Positions 35,087 to 47,069 of a stretch of DNA of 64,000 nt are shown here, one piece after another; the first letter of the stretch is position 1; each line of letters starts with the position of its first letter. The DNA comes from Isoetes taiwanensis (Eukaryota; Streptophyta; Lycopodiopsida; Isoetales; Isoetaceae). The position numbers and the translations under genes were made by a program. The notes under the pieces are model-generated. The model saw nothing but the letters and a program-made list of their open reading frames with translations, did not search any database and was not told where the DNA came from. The stretch covers positions 4,391,461 to 4,455,460 of the forward strand of contig JAJEKV010000086.1 of NCBI GenBank assembly GCA_021234155.1, in the 5' to 3' direction.

Positions 35087-35559
35087 CTAGAAAAGTGCCC
35101 ACCTTCGGTGGGCTTTAGGTTTTCTAATATAAGGATTGTGGCTTGTGCTTTCCAATATAAGGAGTGTGTTTGCAGTTTGTGGCTTTACTTCATCTCATTT
35201 TTGTTTAAACCTGAGTAACACAAACAATACTCCCATGTGGCTATTCTACCCGTCAGCAGTAATGCAACACTCCTCCTTGCTGATGGTATCAACAGATAAT
35301 ACCTTTCTCATTTCGTTGCCATTCGCCATATTATCTCCAAGCAACTACAACAACTTAGGCAGAGTAAGGTTCTTGGTGCCTTGTTTACAGATACAAAAAT
35401 ATATGCTTATTTGAACTTTCGTATTCTTTTGTTGTTAATAAATTTACATATCTACACTTTCTCATGATGTTAATATTTTCCATTTCTTATTTACATTTTG
35501 TGACATTATATCCATACGTAAATTTGCCAAGCGTTGCTGGGCTATAAGGCAGTCTTATG

Positions 35560-35691
35560 AAGGAAACTGGGTTATAAGGTAGTCTTATTAAAAAAATTGT
35601 TGGACTATAAGGCATTTGCTAAGTCTTATTAAGGAAACTGGGTTATAAGGTAGTCTTATTGAAGAAATTGTTGGACCATAAGGCATTTGCT
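35560..35691. repeat. Two-copy 71-bp tandem repeat in Helitron B
   Basis: Units start with AAGGAAACTGGGTTATAAGG at 35560 and 35631 and end with CATAAGGCATTTGCTA. They are non-coding. Confidence 0.8.
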
Positions 35692-36380
35692 AGTCATTGC
35701 TGCATTGTAAATAGTGGTTCCATATTAGGGATAAGTTGGGGAATATCTTGATGACCTTATGATTTAATAGACCATTGATGTTCATGCAATACTCTTGGGG
35801 CTAATTTAAGACTAATAAGATCAACTTATTTAGAATTTGCAACATGGTTAGAATAATATATATGATTTTGAGAAATGAACTGCATATACTACGTTGGAGT
35901 AAATGCTTCAATATTAATTGGCATACCATCTGCCTAATCACAGTTATAAAAGTTGGCCCAGCCAACACATGTTGCCCAGTTGCACAACACTCTTGCATGA
36001 GAGGGAGATTTCTCATCAAATAATTGTCTATATGAGCACATCATGAAAGCCTTTAGCTGATCTGAACATAACCGTATGTACATTACGAAGGGCTCAAATG
36101 TTTTAGAATAATTCCCAATCAACTTCGAAAATATGTTTATTAAGAATCTCTAAAAATTCTCTGTTTAAGAATAGACACCAAGATCATGAACATGCTTTCA
36201 CTTGAATGGAACTCTAAACATCATGCTGATTTAAACCATATGCAAGGAATCACGCAAAGCATGAACCTGCCTGCATTCGAAAGGGACTCTGAGCATCATC
36301 ACAATCCAAATGCCACATGGCCTCCATATTTCAACTCAAATTAACGGTATATACATTAAACTATCTGTTTAGTTTGGTGG

Positions 36381-36803
36381 ACTTTGTACTTTCTGTTGTG
36401 TTTAGCTTCCCAATAGCATCTGCCACCACATCGAAAAATGGCCTCATACCTGCTTCTCTCAGCCATGCATCTTGTACTGCTTGCAGCTAAGATCCAGGAT
36501 TTTCATTTGCAATCGCTTCCGTCATTATAGAAACCAAATGATGGGTCCTTCTAATGCATGATTTGATGGATCTAATAATAAACAATGATCTCTAGAATCA
36601 ATGTTGATTTGGATCAATGCTGCAGCAACTGAATCAATCTTTGCAAGTAAATCAATCTTTGCTTGATCTTCTATGTGAATTCCTGCTTTACCACGTTCGA
36701 CAAACATCTTCAGAAGCTTAACAGTGGTTGTGGTTCCAGCAAATCCAGTATTAGCAATTAGCAGTCTTGTATCATCATGCAAGAAACTTATTCTACAAAC
36801 CAA
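36381..36803 (-). pseudogene. Isocitrate lyase-like fragment captured in Helitron B
   Basis: The frame 36803-36525 contains LLIANTGFAGTTTTVKLLKM and FVERGKAGIHIEDQ, then SVAAALIQINIDSRDHCLL. This matches the isocitrate lyase core (a DTGFGGTTxTVKL strand, then VERGxAGxHIEDQ). The catalytic KKCGH loop that normally follows EDQ is absent, as is the Ala-Asp before TGF. A further piece at about 36489-36381 reads LQAVQDAWLREAGM and FFDVVADAIGKL, like the enzyme's C-terminal helix. Isocitrate lyase splits isocitrate into glyoxylate and succinate in the glyoxylate cycle. About 100 residues of the usual 550 or more remain, so it is not an enzyme. A PEP-mutase/methylisocitrate lyase relative is possible. 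Confidence 0.7.
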
Positions 36804-36951
36804 GCTGCATATAGTAGTGTTCCCAGTGACATCATGAAAGAATCATAATCAAAAATACATTAGAACCTGCGTATTTGTGAGTTGCTAGAAGTATGCCTTC
36901 TGTGCTCACATAGTAATTGTAGCACCATAGCCACCATACAGTTACATAATT

Positions 36952-37605
36952 CTAAGAACTGGATTTCCTGTTGAATACATACTTCTCAGCAAGCACATAA
37001 AGCAAGCAAGCATGGATATGGCCAGAAATTGAAATAGGGCTAAGATCTTCAGAAACTGCTTTAACACCTACATGATGCACTATGTTGCCACCAGAACTAT
37101 CTCCCATTAGAAAACATTGAGAAAGGTCTGCATGTTTAGGGAGCCAACTCTGGCTGTTACCTGTGAGGACTTGACGCTGCAACCATTTGAGGGCACAAAA
37201 GCTGTCCTCATATGCCACAGGATACTTGTACTCTGGAGCTCGCCTATAATTCACAGAAATAATCACTGCCTTGCAGCGCTTTGCAATAGCTCTGCAAACA
37301 TTATCATACAGGGCGCTGTTGGCTGAAGAATGGACGAAACTGCCTCCGTGGAAGTAGAATATAATAGGGATTTTTTCTGAGGAATCCGTTAGAACTGGCA
37401 GGAAGATTCGAGCCCATACTCCCGTCGTGCGGTCCATGGTTGCATCCATGGATGCAACTCCATTATTTGGCACTTTGTTTGCCGGAACTTTCCTATCTAA
37501 AAACTCTGCTAGATGCCGATTGAACGTTCCATCCGGCCGGCGGGTTAAATTGTATGCAACCTTTAGGTTTGAAATAAGTACCCAGGTATTCAGTGGCACC
37601 ACATC
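36952..37605 (-). pseudogene. GID1-like: GID1-like gibberellin receptor fragment captured in Helitron B
   Basis: An intron acceptor TCTGCAG precedes 37605, and the exon then reads DVVPLNTWVLISNLKVAYNL, RRPDGTFNRHLAEFLDRKV, FYFHGGSFVHSSANSALYD, SVNYRRAPEY and FLMGDSSGGNIVHH. The first two blocks are the N-terminal lid and start of the core that distinguish GID1 from other carboxylesterase-like proteins. HGG (residues 85-87) is the oxyanion hole and GDSSGG (167-172) the nucleophile elbow. Intact GID1 is about 345 residues and has its first short exon split from VPLNTW; here the frame stops after residue 216, soon after GDSSGG, so the C-terminal third is lost. GID1 binds gibberellin and recruits DELLA proteins in the nucleus. 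Confidence 0.85.
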
Positions 37606-37838
37606 CTGCAGACATAGCCATTAAAAAAAGAGGCAAAATCATGCTGCTCTTCTAGCTATGGCAACCCTGCTTCAGTTTGGTCTTCCAGAATGGGCGGCGG
37701 CATCCTGAAAAAAAATTTAGACAGTTCGGTAGAGGGAGAATATGACGTGGCATCATCTCCTCCATTGATTTCATCAAATCTGGGCCGCCCAAATTAGGGC
37801 TGGGTCCAACACTTACACAATAACATTATAATATAAGA

Positions 37839-40800
37839 TAGTAATGGTGCCCAGCGTTGCTGGGCATAAGTCCAAAGCAGGCAAATGTTTTAGCCACAAT
37901 GCTTTTGTTGGTTCTCACCACATAACTCATGTGGTCTTTTGTTGGTTCTCACTGTATTTGAGAATAAATCGGTATGTGTCTGACATAATCAGTGACAAAT
38001 GTAATTTGAATAGTCTTTGCTTTATCTTAATCAATGGAATTTCTCCTAAAAAACAATCACACACATGCTTCATGTTTATTGTTATCTTTAGTGAGTTTAT
38101 AACTGGTTTCCAACTTTTTGGTAAATGCGTGCAATGCAGAGTTATCCAAGGCCGTTGGAACTTGGGCTTCCTTTATAAACCTTAAATCTTTGTTAAGATA
38201 GTCACTTTGCATCATGCAAAAGCAACAAAAATTCTATTTACAAAGGACATATCCTTTAAGTTTAAGAACGTTTGAAAGTCTATATTTCCAAAAAGTTAAT
38301 AATTTAGCAATGTTAATTTTGCGGAAGCAACTTGCCAGCAATCTCAATCGGTTAGGAGTTTGTCAAAGTGCAGCTATTGTGTATGCATAGAATATTAGTA
38401 GGCAGGTCGATAGAATTAGAGATTGTAAAGGGGATGGATGGATAGTATTTTAAAGTCATGCCACGTTGGCATGACTTGAACCCATGATAGGCAATGTTGT
38501 TGGCTTAACAGTTTCACCATCTTATAGAGGTGACGCCATGTCATTTATCTGCATCTTTAATATCTCTCATGCTTCAATATCAACTGCGAAAGCTTGGAGA
38601 TGAAAACCTGCAATCTGCTACGAAAGAAATTGTTGGACAAATTGAATTCTCGAAGTATTGAACATTTCATGATATTGGGAGGTAAGTCAACATTTAAGCT
38701 ATTGGAAGCTGGATTTAAAGCATTCAGATCTCTCAACTTCCCTAAATCTTTTGGAATTGCACGAAATAAAGCATTACAACTTAAGTCTATTTTAGGCAGA
38801 TTGATAAGACTACCAAAATGGGCAGGAAAAGAACTTACCATGATATTAAAAGATAGATCAAGAGATGACAGGCTAAAGCATCAATACATCCAGTAACATT
38901 GTTCATGGACAAAGAAAGAATTTTCAATTTAGAAAGCTATCCCAGTGAGTCTGGGATGAAATCATAAATAGAGCATAATGGCAACCAGAAAGCTCACCGA
39001 GCCAAACAGTGCGGAATCATGGCATAGGCTCAAATCTCATCCCGGATTAAGAAAAAAACGGAAGAGTAGAACAACATAAAAGAAACGTGAGAGAGATACC
39101 CTTCTCTAGTAAACAAACTACATTGCCCCATCATTCCAAAGATGGTAATCAAGAAAAGGAATCAAAACCCATTGGCATGGTAGGAACTCAGAGAAGTCGG
39201 GCCGGAACCCATGGGCATTACAAAACAGATTAATGGTCGCCACGAGACTCCTACCGGTGCGAGATCGGATTGATGGTTGTTACGTAGGCTCCCCGCCGGG
39301 TACGTAAAAACATCCAAGCCTTCGAAGATGAAGCCGAAGTCCATAGTTGATGTCAATGTCCTCTTCTATTTTTTATTTACTGCAGTACGGATGCACCTGG
39401 CTTAGAGCCCCATGCCGCAGCCCGCATTTCCGCATGTAGGCATGCCAAATTTAGGGCCACTTGCTTCTAGAAGCTCGAAAAAGCCCTTGTCTTTGGCCGC
39501 TTGACATTGTTATAATCTAGACACCGGTGTACATGCACAAATCATACCTAATTCAAACATGCTCAAAAAGAATCGGAATGGAAGAATATATAATGAAGGA
39601 TTTCTTTCTTTGATTTCTTATGGAAATGAATACCTCGGTTGAGGGGATGCCAAGTGCTTTGGCAAAGAGCTTAGGAAAATATCAAGAGCGTGCTTCAACC
39701 TCTCAATGTTGTCTCAATGAAACGATAAGCGTCAAAGTCAGAAATGCAAACCACTATATGAACGTAAGCAATAGTGGAAAGAAATCGACAAATTCACAAT
39801 CATAAAGTAAATCTACACGGAAGCTAAAAATATTATCATGCCAACATCATTGATTCCTCAATCCACGCAAGATGCTCTAGATTCTTTATATACAACATGG
39901 TTTGAATTCGCTATAAGCTATGAAGGAACCAACATGGGCAAATACAATAAAGCTAATAAAAAGATAACAAAGCGTAGTTTAACCGATCAAAGACCTTTGT
40001 TACTCTTTTCTTGTTCAAAGAAAGAAGTTGTTGTCTCCATAGAGGTTGTTTGCTACCTTGATTTTCTTCAACCTCTACTTGCTCTCTCGTAGCACCACTT
40101 CAAAACCATGAAACAATCCTTGTGCACATTATAAAATGGAAATGGGCTGCCGGATAATCCGATTTATAAAGACATCTCACGACTTCGCAGTCATTGGAAA
40201 ATAGATCATTGCTCTCTCGCATTAATCTTTGCCAGCACCACTTGAACATGAAACAATCCTTGTGTTCTACACACCCGCATTAAAACAATGCAATCAAACT
40301 TAATCATGGAAAGGTCGCTATTGCCCTCCGCCATGTTCATATCTCCCAAAGAAGGCTTGAAAAAATTGGACACAACCACAAAAGAAACTATCTTATAGAT
40401 TGCAAAATAAAGCCCGAGATTTTACCTTCCTCAAACTAAAGGTAGAAGTGTGGAAGATATAGAAGTGTGGAAGATATGTCACCGAGTTCCTAATATCATA
40501 TTTAAAGCAAAGAAGATTTAAATAGAGTCGATTATAAAGATGTGCATGGTTGCTTGTAGTCTCTCAAAAAAAAAGTCCGGTAGTGAATGTAAATATTGAG
40601 GGATTCACAATCGAGAGATACAAAGTAAAGTATCAAAAAATCAGAGACATGTGATATGCATACTTCGACTCCCATGTGGTGCATAAAGACGGGAGGTGCG
40701 GGCATTATGCAACCAAAACATAGCAATTCGTTTTCGTGAGTGGCAAGAAAAAATAAATCGTGATTTGAAACATATGGTTGTGGACCTCCACGAAGAAGCC

Positions 40801-41276
40801 GGAGCCATCAACCGGAGCCCGAGACCCCATAGCCAAGCTGTAAGGAGTTCTCGCCAGACCAGATGCCACGGTCGCCAAAGCTGAAACCTGAGCCACCATC
40901 GCTAAACAGGAGTTCCGCAGGATCTGTAGATGCCATACTTGCCAAAGCCCATTGTTTGTTTGATTTTTTAAGCCAATCTGCATCCTTTCCCAACCAATCC
41001 AGAAAGGCCATAGCATGCCTGCTTGCTCGTTAGGGTTATAACGGAAAGGGCCATAAGCCGAATAAGGTTATAACAGAGAAGGGGCTGCCCAGCATGTGGA
41101 TATGGAGGAATGCGGTGCCCAATCTGCCATCCTTCTGCTCGTTGCGGGATAAAGAGAGAAGAAAAAAAGATAGTTTTGTTAAGGGGCAATCTTGACCGTT
41201 AAACAGAGAGAGCGAATCTCATCCGTCCGATTTAGGGCGTGGTCCATTACTTGCACTAAAACATTATAATATAGGA
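37839..41276 (-). mobile_element. Helitron C of the tandem array
   Basis: Minus orientation. The 5' end TCCTATATTATAATGTTTTAG is at 41276 and the hairpin GCCCAGC-AAC-GCTGGGC at 37865-37849. The terminal CTAG is reduced to CTA at the junction with B (37839). The right flank is target T at 41277, matching the empty site in copy 2. The interior has an LRR fragment, an intergenic-like AT-rich part and several 60-105 codon frames without recognised domains (for example 39838-40092 plus, 41016-40705 minus). Confidence 0.75.
38557..38950 (-). pseudogene. LRR receptor fragment inside Helitron C
   Basis: The minus frame 38841-38557 reads FGSLINLPKIDLSCNALFRAI, LGKLRDLNALNPASNSLN, LPPNIMKCSILREFNLSNNF, three LRR units of the plant receptor type (LxxLxxLxLxxNxLxGxIP). 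Immediately upstream (to about 38950) another frame has similar repeat spacing. No signal peptide, transmembrane segment or kinase is seen. It is probably a captured host-gene piece in the same orientation as the Helitron. Confidence 0.6.
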
Positions 41277-42573
41277 TAAGCAGGCATCACCATTTATGGT
41301 CCACGAGACCAATTGTATAGAGCATATATCTCTCACTAGCCTTATCCATTTCCCCCCATAGAATGATACTATGGCTTTTTAGCTTCGATCACATGATTTT
41401 TGAAAGGTGTAAGTGAAAGTCCATGTAGGTTCAATTGGTCATAAATACCCTATAAATTCTCAATTTTTTGTGCTTCAACCTTACCCTTAAATTATGCAAA
41501 CTAACCTAATCAATTGATTTTGTCCTATAGAGAATCATACAAGTAAACTATATGTGAAAGTTGAGATCAAAATGGATTAAGGTGGCACCATTAATGATTT
41601 TTAAACTTTCAGCCATTTGGACCAATGATGGTCTGCAACTGGGCTGCAGATAGCGGTCTATCTTGATTTTTTATAATAAAAGTTTTTCATATTTTTCCTT
41701 GGTTCTTTTTGCATTGGTTTCTTGACATGAGATATTTTGAGAATGTGATTTTGTAAAGTCACACCTTAGGGCACAAATCAAGAATAAACATTAAAGATAT
41801 AATATAATTGATGCTATCTATTCTAGTACAATCTTCAAGATAATGAACAAAAAATATTTTTTGTGAACAAAGTGGTCCAAGAGCTATTTGTATCCGAAAA
41901 CTCAACTTGAAATGGACTAACATAAGGATATTATCCATTTTTGAATGAACTATGGACCAGTAATGGGCAGGTACAGATATTGTTTTTGATTTTTTTTTTT
42001 ACCATGTCTTTTGCTCTTTCCACGAGCTTCTTTTTGCATTGGTTTCATATCCTTATAAACTTTCATAATGTGATTTTTTGGAGGACAACCTCTAGAGAGT
42101 CATATGTAGCAATGCTATCCATTTGTATAAATTACCTAAAATTAAAAATAGAAGTAAAAGTCAAAACATCAAATTCAAACTCAACAAATATTTTTATAGG
42201 ATGGAGGACTTCGTGAACTACTTATATGCCAAATTTGAACTCAAAATTGATCTCCTTCTGAAAGTTGTTGTTTTTATATCACAACTGCTTTTTGGGAACC
42301 AGTATTGGTTCTCAGAAGGCAGAGGACAGTTTTGACCCTGTCATGTTTGAATTGCTCTATCTTCCTTCACATACTTCAAATTGAGATGTGGTTTTTTGTG
42401 CCTTGCTCTATATCTCGTGTAGAAAAATAACATTATAACCAAAAAAATCAAAAAAATCTTTTCGTCAAGACAGTTTTACTTTGTATGAAGATGAAGCTTT
42501 TGGTACTTGACCCCCTTGGCTTTGCTAGAGCATAACTCACAAGAATGGGAGCTGATACATTTTTATATATTTT
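41277..42573. other. Non-coding part of the duplicated unit, copy 1 (right of the Helitron array)
   Basis: AT-rich, no domain. It matches copy 2 at 52062-52569 and 54891-55722. The A|T at 41784/41785 is the empty site of Helitron F. Confidence 0.7.
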
Positions 42574-43560
42574 TTATGTGAAGCATGACTGCCATACATG
42601 AACTCGTGTTCTTGATTTTATATGATTTTTTTTGTGAACCTTCAAAATGCCCTTTAATGGTCCATCATGGGACAGGTCTAGTGTTAAGGCACTCAAGTAT
42701 GTCTCTTTACTTAGTTTTAAGCCTTTGCGCTGCATCCCTTCAAAATATTCTAGTGTAAGGTGGCCATTGCCATTCTGGGCATATAGCGCAACCATTGTGC
42801 ATTACCTACAACAATGTCATATTGTAAACAGTTGTCAATAACTTGCTCATGAACATACCTGCCATGTTCTAAGAGGCCTAGATCACCACATGATTTCAAT
42901 ATGCTTGGAAACGTGAACTTGTCTGGCCTTATGCCTTCATTTTGCATGCTTCTATAATACTCCAATGCAAGCCATCCTTCAGCATGCTCATTAAACCCTA
43001 AAATAATGGCACCCCAAGATACGACATTTCTATCTGTTATTCCATCCAAGGCTCTCTCAGCCTCCAAAGATGCAACCACATTTGCAGTACATATCAATTA
43101 TGGCATTCCCCACAATTGTCTCAGATTGGAGGTTACTCTCAATGATCTGTTCATGAATGCATCTACCGTGTTCTACATGGCTGCATGTCTTTAGAACACT
43201 ACTAAAAGCGAATTTGTCTGGTTTCATGTGCAACTGCTGCATTCTATCAAACAAGCAACGTGCAAGCTCTCTTTCATCAAGCTTAGTATAGCCGCATAGT
43301 ACTGAATTCCATGTATATTGACCAGGGTGTAAAATCCCCGCCAAATGCTCATGCTTGTTTCAAAAAATTTGCATATGAAACATGCAAACGGATAAAATGG
43401 TTACCAAAAACAAAGAATGAATCTAACCCGCTATGCACTATCGGGGATTGCACCGCCTTAACTAACTCCAAGTCCCGCAGCTTTTGAGCACTCATGTACA
43501 AGCCGATAAGCAAGGTCCCTTGATAAAATAAATCCCAAGTTCTCGCTTAACCCGAAATGG
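42574..43560 (-). pseudogene. PPR protein N-terminal part, copy 1
   Basis: Minus frames 43344-43057, 43097-42750 and 42795-42574 carry PLS repeats: HPGQYTWNSVLCGYTKLDE, KPDKFAFSSVLKTCSHVEHG, VVSWGAIILGFNEHAEGWLALEYY, RPDKFTFPSILKSCGDLGLL. The order along the minus strand places this piece upstream of the C-terminal piece at 32251-31043, so both probably come from one gene. Breaks near 43070 and 43340 coincide with CAG/CTG differences from copy 2, where the same stretch is open. Confidence 0.8.
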
Positions 43561-44512
43561 GACTTCAATACATCCCATATCCGTTCATCTTAACCACGAA
43601 AAGAAAAATAAGATAACAAATTTTGGACCTAAAATATTTTCATAAAATTTCTTCCCGTGTCTGCTTTGATCCATTGCGATAACACCGATGCGCACAACCA
43701 TGCCGCCGCCGGAATCATCCAGAACCTTTATTATGAACTGAAGAGTTATGAACGTTGTAACTTAGATCGTTGCCACCCACGACATATCGCAAACATTTTA
43801 GTAGAAAAGTTCTAAAAAAATTTCAGCTACCTTTCTAACCCGGTAACACAAATGAACGAGATATGTTGATGTTAAACGCCACGGGCATATGGTTTATCTC
43901 AAGAAGATATGTTGATGTCAACACCACAGGCTATGCCCTCAATATGGCCGGTATTTCGATCACAATTCATTGACCAGTGGACTAGCGAATCCGTCGAGAT
44001 TCGTTGTACAATATACATTAAGAATTTGTCAATTTCATGTTTAAAAATCAGAGAGTTGAAGAGATTCCAAATGAACAGTTGTATTTTATTGCTTCATAGC
44101 TTGTAAGTTTAATGCTTTGTGAAAAATGGTACTCAGAATGCATTGCCATCTTTAGAGGATCTAAAGCCGATTCAATGGTGCTAGCATTGGGCCAGCTCAC
44201 ACATTATTTCCTTATTGTATTGACTACGATTTGATTAGAACCACACTTTGAAAACCATCTAGGTTTAATTGGTTTGTAAGAAATGAAACAATTTTGTAAG
44301 TGAAATGTTGTATTTTTTATTGATTAGTGAAGAGAATGATTGTTAGTATGTATCAATGTGCTTTAAATGGGACCGCAATTGCTCTAGTTTTTTATGCTAC
44401 ATGGTCAATAAAATATTGCTTCCTACTAGTGGGAGAAACTGTAATAGCACATGGTCATTAAGATTTTGCTTCTAGCAGGAGAGATTATAGTTCTCTTTTA
44501 ACATTTTTCTGG
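43561..44512. other. Upstream region of the PPR remnant, copy 1
   Basis: No coding is recognised. It corresponds to 56670-57612 in copy 2. Many small differences from copy 2 lie at CAG/CTG triplets. Confidence 0.6.
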
Positions 44513-45619
44513 TCTGTGTATCTGTAGCTTGAGGCCACAAAAGAAGCCCCACACGCCACTCCTTATCTACTGCCCGAAGCATGCCAGCTCCATCCAGAGC
44601 TCATCCAGCTATGATTTAGGAAAGATTTGCAAGAACAACTGCAGGGTCGGGCCTCTCGACGTGCCCTAAGGTGTTTTTTGTGTCCTAACCGCCATCATCG
44701 GCTCATTTTTTGCTCTGCTCTGCTTGTCCAAAAATATAAAAAACAGAGTTGCACTATTCGTAGTTCTGCACCTCTTGTGCTTGTGGGTTTAAGGGGGTAG
44801 AGACATAAAGGCTAATAGAAGTAAAGATATTTCTAGATAACTCCCATAAACCCCAATAAATGCAGTCTGTGCACAAGAATCCACCTGGTTGTAGATGCTA
44901 TGCCAAAATTGAGCACCATACAACGGACATAATGTTGAAGTGGAGATGGAGCCTTGCTGGCCGTGGGTATTGGGGCTCCTATAGTGTGCTAGGCTTATAG
45001 TCGGTCACCGCGTGTGGGCTGGGTATGGGTCCGACACCCCCTGGATCATAGGCATAGTCCGATGGGACACTTTAGGCTCGATAGGTGCGGTGAGCCGACC
45101 TACGGATTTTGAGGGGTGAGTCAGGTACGGATGCATGGGCGCCAGTGGTACTATGATCCTCTAGCCACCCATGGAAGCATTGTGCTCCGGGAAGGGGTTC
45201 GTCTTTTTCCTGCCTCAACGGACTGGGGAGAATAGCCTCATAGGGTGACTCCATGAGCTCACATCTCCGAAAGGTTACAGTCGCGTTATAGCATGTTTCA
45301 GCCTATCTGCAAAATGTGCACAGGAGGGGCAGATGGAGTGGACTACCCTTTCCATTGTTCTATGCTAACAAATGCCATTATCATGATTCTGTCCGTTGCT
45401 ATCCAAAGACTCCAACTGTCGGTCAACCTCTTTTGAGTCTGAGCCCGGAGTAGAACCCTCATTTATGTTGTCTTTTATGTGATATGTTGGTATTATGCTA
45501 TTGGAGGAGCAAGTGGGTGGGCCACCAAAGAAGAGCAGATGGCAAGGACGAGGGAGAGGTTTCTTTCATGCAGAAAGAGGCACGGGTAAAGGCCCAATCA
45601 ACAAGATCAGCCCACGAGA
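44513..45619 (+). other. 5' part of the duplicated unit, copy 2
   Basis: Matches 18578-19347 plus 26754-27090 of copy 1. No domain is recognised; it may be the LINE 5' region. The 7.4-kb transposon empty site is at 45279-45283. Confidence 0.6.
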
Positions 45620-46761
45620 GGGTTGACTGCTCCTCAGACGGTAAACCATGTGCCGATTGAGGCCTTGAGGCAACTGGAGGCGAGAATTGAGGATAACAGG
45701 ACTCGAATTACAGGCCTGAAAGAAGAGGTGTAGACCTCGGTACCTCGGATGTTCAGAACATAGCTGGCAGCAGAGAACTAGCGAGTGGCAAAGCTGGAGA
45801 CCCACACACAGCAGCTGGAAGTTGGTCTCCGCTTATTGTACTTGAAAGGAAACAGGAGAAGCAGGGTCTTGCCAACCTGCAGGCTCGTGTGGACTTCCTT
45901 TCTACCACCATGGAAGCCATGACATAGCACATGCAACTTGCAGAACAGAAGACAATGGCAACCATCTCTTGCCTTCAATCAAAAGCTGAGGAGGCCGCCA
46001 CCATGATGCGAGCCATCCAGGATGCCTTTCAAGAAAGCCAGTCACAGCTGAGAGCCCTTTAAAGTAGGGATGAGACAAGGAAAATGCCCTCACCAGAGAT
46101 GAACCCTGTCTTGGACACCCACTTGCATAATCTCGAGCACAACTCCGATGTTCGAGATCTCAAATTGCAACAGCTACGTGCAGACGTCACCCATCAAGGC
46201 AAGGGCCTTCACGCAAGCTCATGAGCAGCTGCAGCAGTGTATACATCAACTGGCCAAGGAAGTTCCACACGCCCAGTATCCTACATGATGCTAGTCAAGG
46301 CCACCCACAGGTGCACCACCAAGCTGCCCAATACTGCCACTGCCCCAGTGTATGCAACAACAAATGCCATGCCAACTGCAACACTTATTGCAGCAGCCAA
46401 CATCAAACCAAACATCAGAGAGCTCCAAGAGCAAAGACGAAGGAGCCACAATCTGGTAGTGCGCAGCCTGGTAGAGGATACAGAAGAGAACCTCATCCAC
46501 CAGCTTCAGATGCAGATCATTGCTCGAATGATGTTCCATATGCCCATACACATTGTCAGAGTGAGCCGCCATGGAGTCCAGCATTCTAACCGCCTCCAGG
46601 TAGCCATATTCAGGGTCGGGGATGCACAAGAGCGAGCAACTATTCTGTGTCTGGGAAGGCAACTGCAGGGGATCACCCTGTACGTTGACAGAGATCTGAC
46701 TCCTCCACAGCAAGAAGACTGCAGCCATGAGTTAGACAAGATCAAGAGCATCCAAAAATAG
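45620..46761 (+). pseudogene. LINE ORF1-like protein, copy 2
   Basis: The first part (45640-45900) has a heptad-like coiled-coil stretch (LRQLEARIEDNRTRITGLKE) interrupted by stops; most of this is deleted in copy 1. The frame 46237-46761 (174 codons) holds the RRM-like domain SHNLVVRSLVEDTEENL, RLQVAIFRVGDAQERATIL, LYVDRDLTPPQQEDCSHELD without the MITE. Coiled coil plus RRM-like domain is the layout of L1-type ORF1 proteins, which bind element RNA. Confidence 0.65.
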
Positions 46762-47069
46762 GGAGGAGCTGCAAGACTGATCCGGGGCAAGATGCAAATC
46801 TTCTGACCACCAAATGCTGATGCAAGTCCTGCAAACCCTTAGGGCTCTCTTGCTGGAGCCCCAGCTGCTCTAGCCCCTCCCACTACTGCACCCACCGCAA
46901 GCGCACACCCTACCCCTGTTGTCAAACCTCCCACTACATGCACGCCACATGCAGCCTCCACCACCACCACCACCGCCCCCGCACCAGCTACTGCCTCCAC
47001 CTCTGCCGCCTCTCCTTGTGCAGTCTCCACTAACTCAGCCGCTATAGCTTCTAATAACAAATAGAAATT

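Larger units (their letters stand above)
35087..37838 (-). mobile_element. Helitron B of the tandem array, carrying two host-gene fragments
   Basis: Minus orientation. The 5' end is TCTTATATTATAATGTTATT at 37838. At the 3' end the hairpin GCCCACC-GAA-GGTGGGC lies at 35113-35097 and CTAG at 35090-35087. It abuts Helitrons A and C directly. It carries isocitrate lyase-like and GID1-like fragments on the same strand. An extra decayed hairpin (GCCAAGCGTTGCTGGGC) at 35526-35542 hints at an older nested end. Confidence 0.8.
18578..44512 (+). repeat. Tandem segmental duplication, copy 1 (left)
   Basis: Copy 1 starts TCTGTGTATCTGTAGC at 18578 and ends TTTTTCTGG at 44512. The same start follows at once at 44513, and the same end recurs at 57612. 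With the 7.4-kb transposon, the 251-bp MITE and the 7.8-kb Helitron array removed, about 10.5 kb remain, colinear with copy 2. The one other large difference is about 275 bp missing near 27090, present in copy 2 at about 45618-45893. Apart from indels the copies look nearly identical over long stretches, so the event is recent. A join of two haplotypes by the assembler would look the same. Confidence 0.9.

Noticed and set aside
41941-42335. 91- and 70-codon plus-strand frames repeated at 55047-55456
   Set aside because: Conserved only because the segment is duplicated. Composition is non-coding, with no domain and frames differing between copies at the 3' end.
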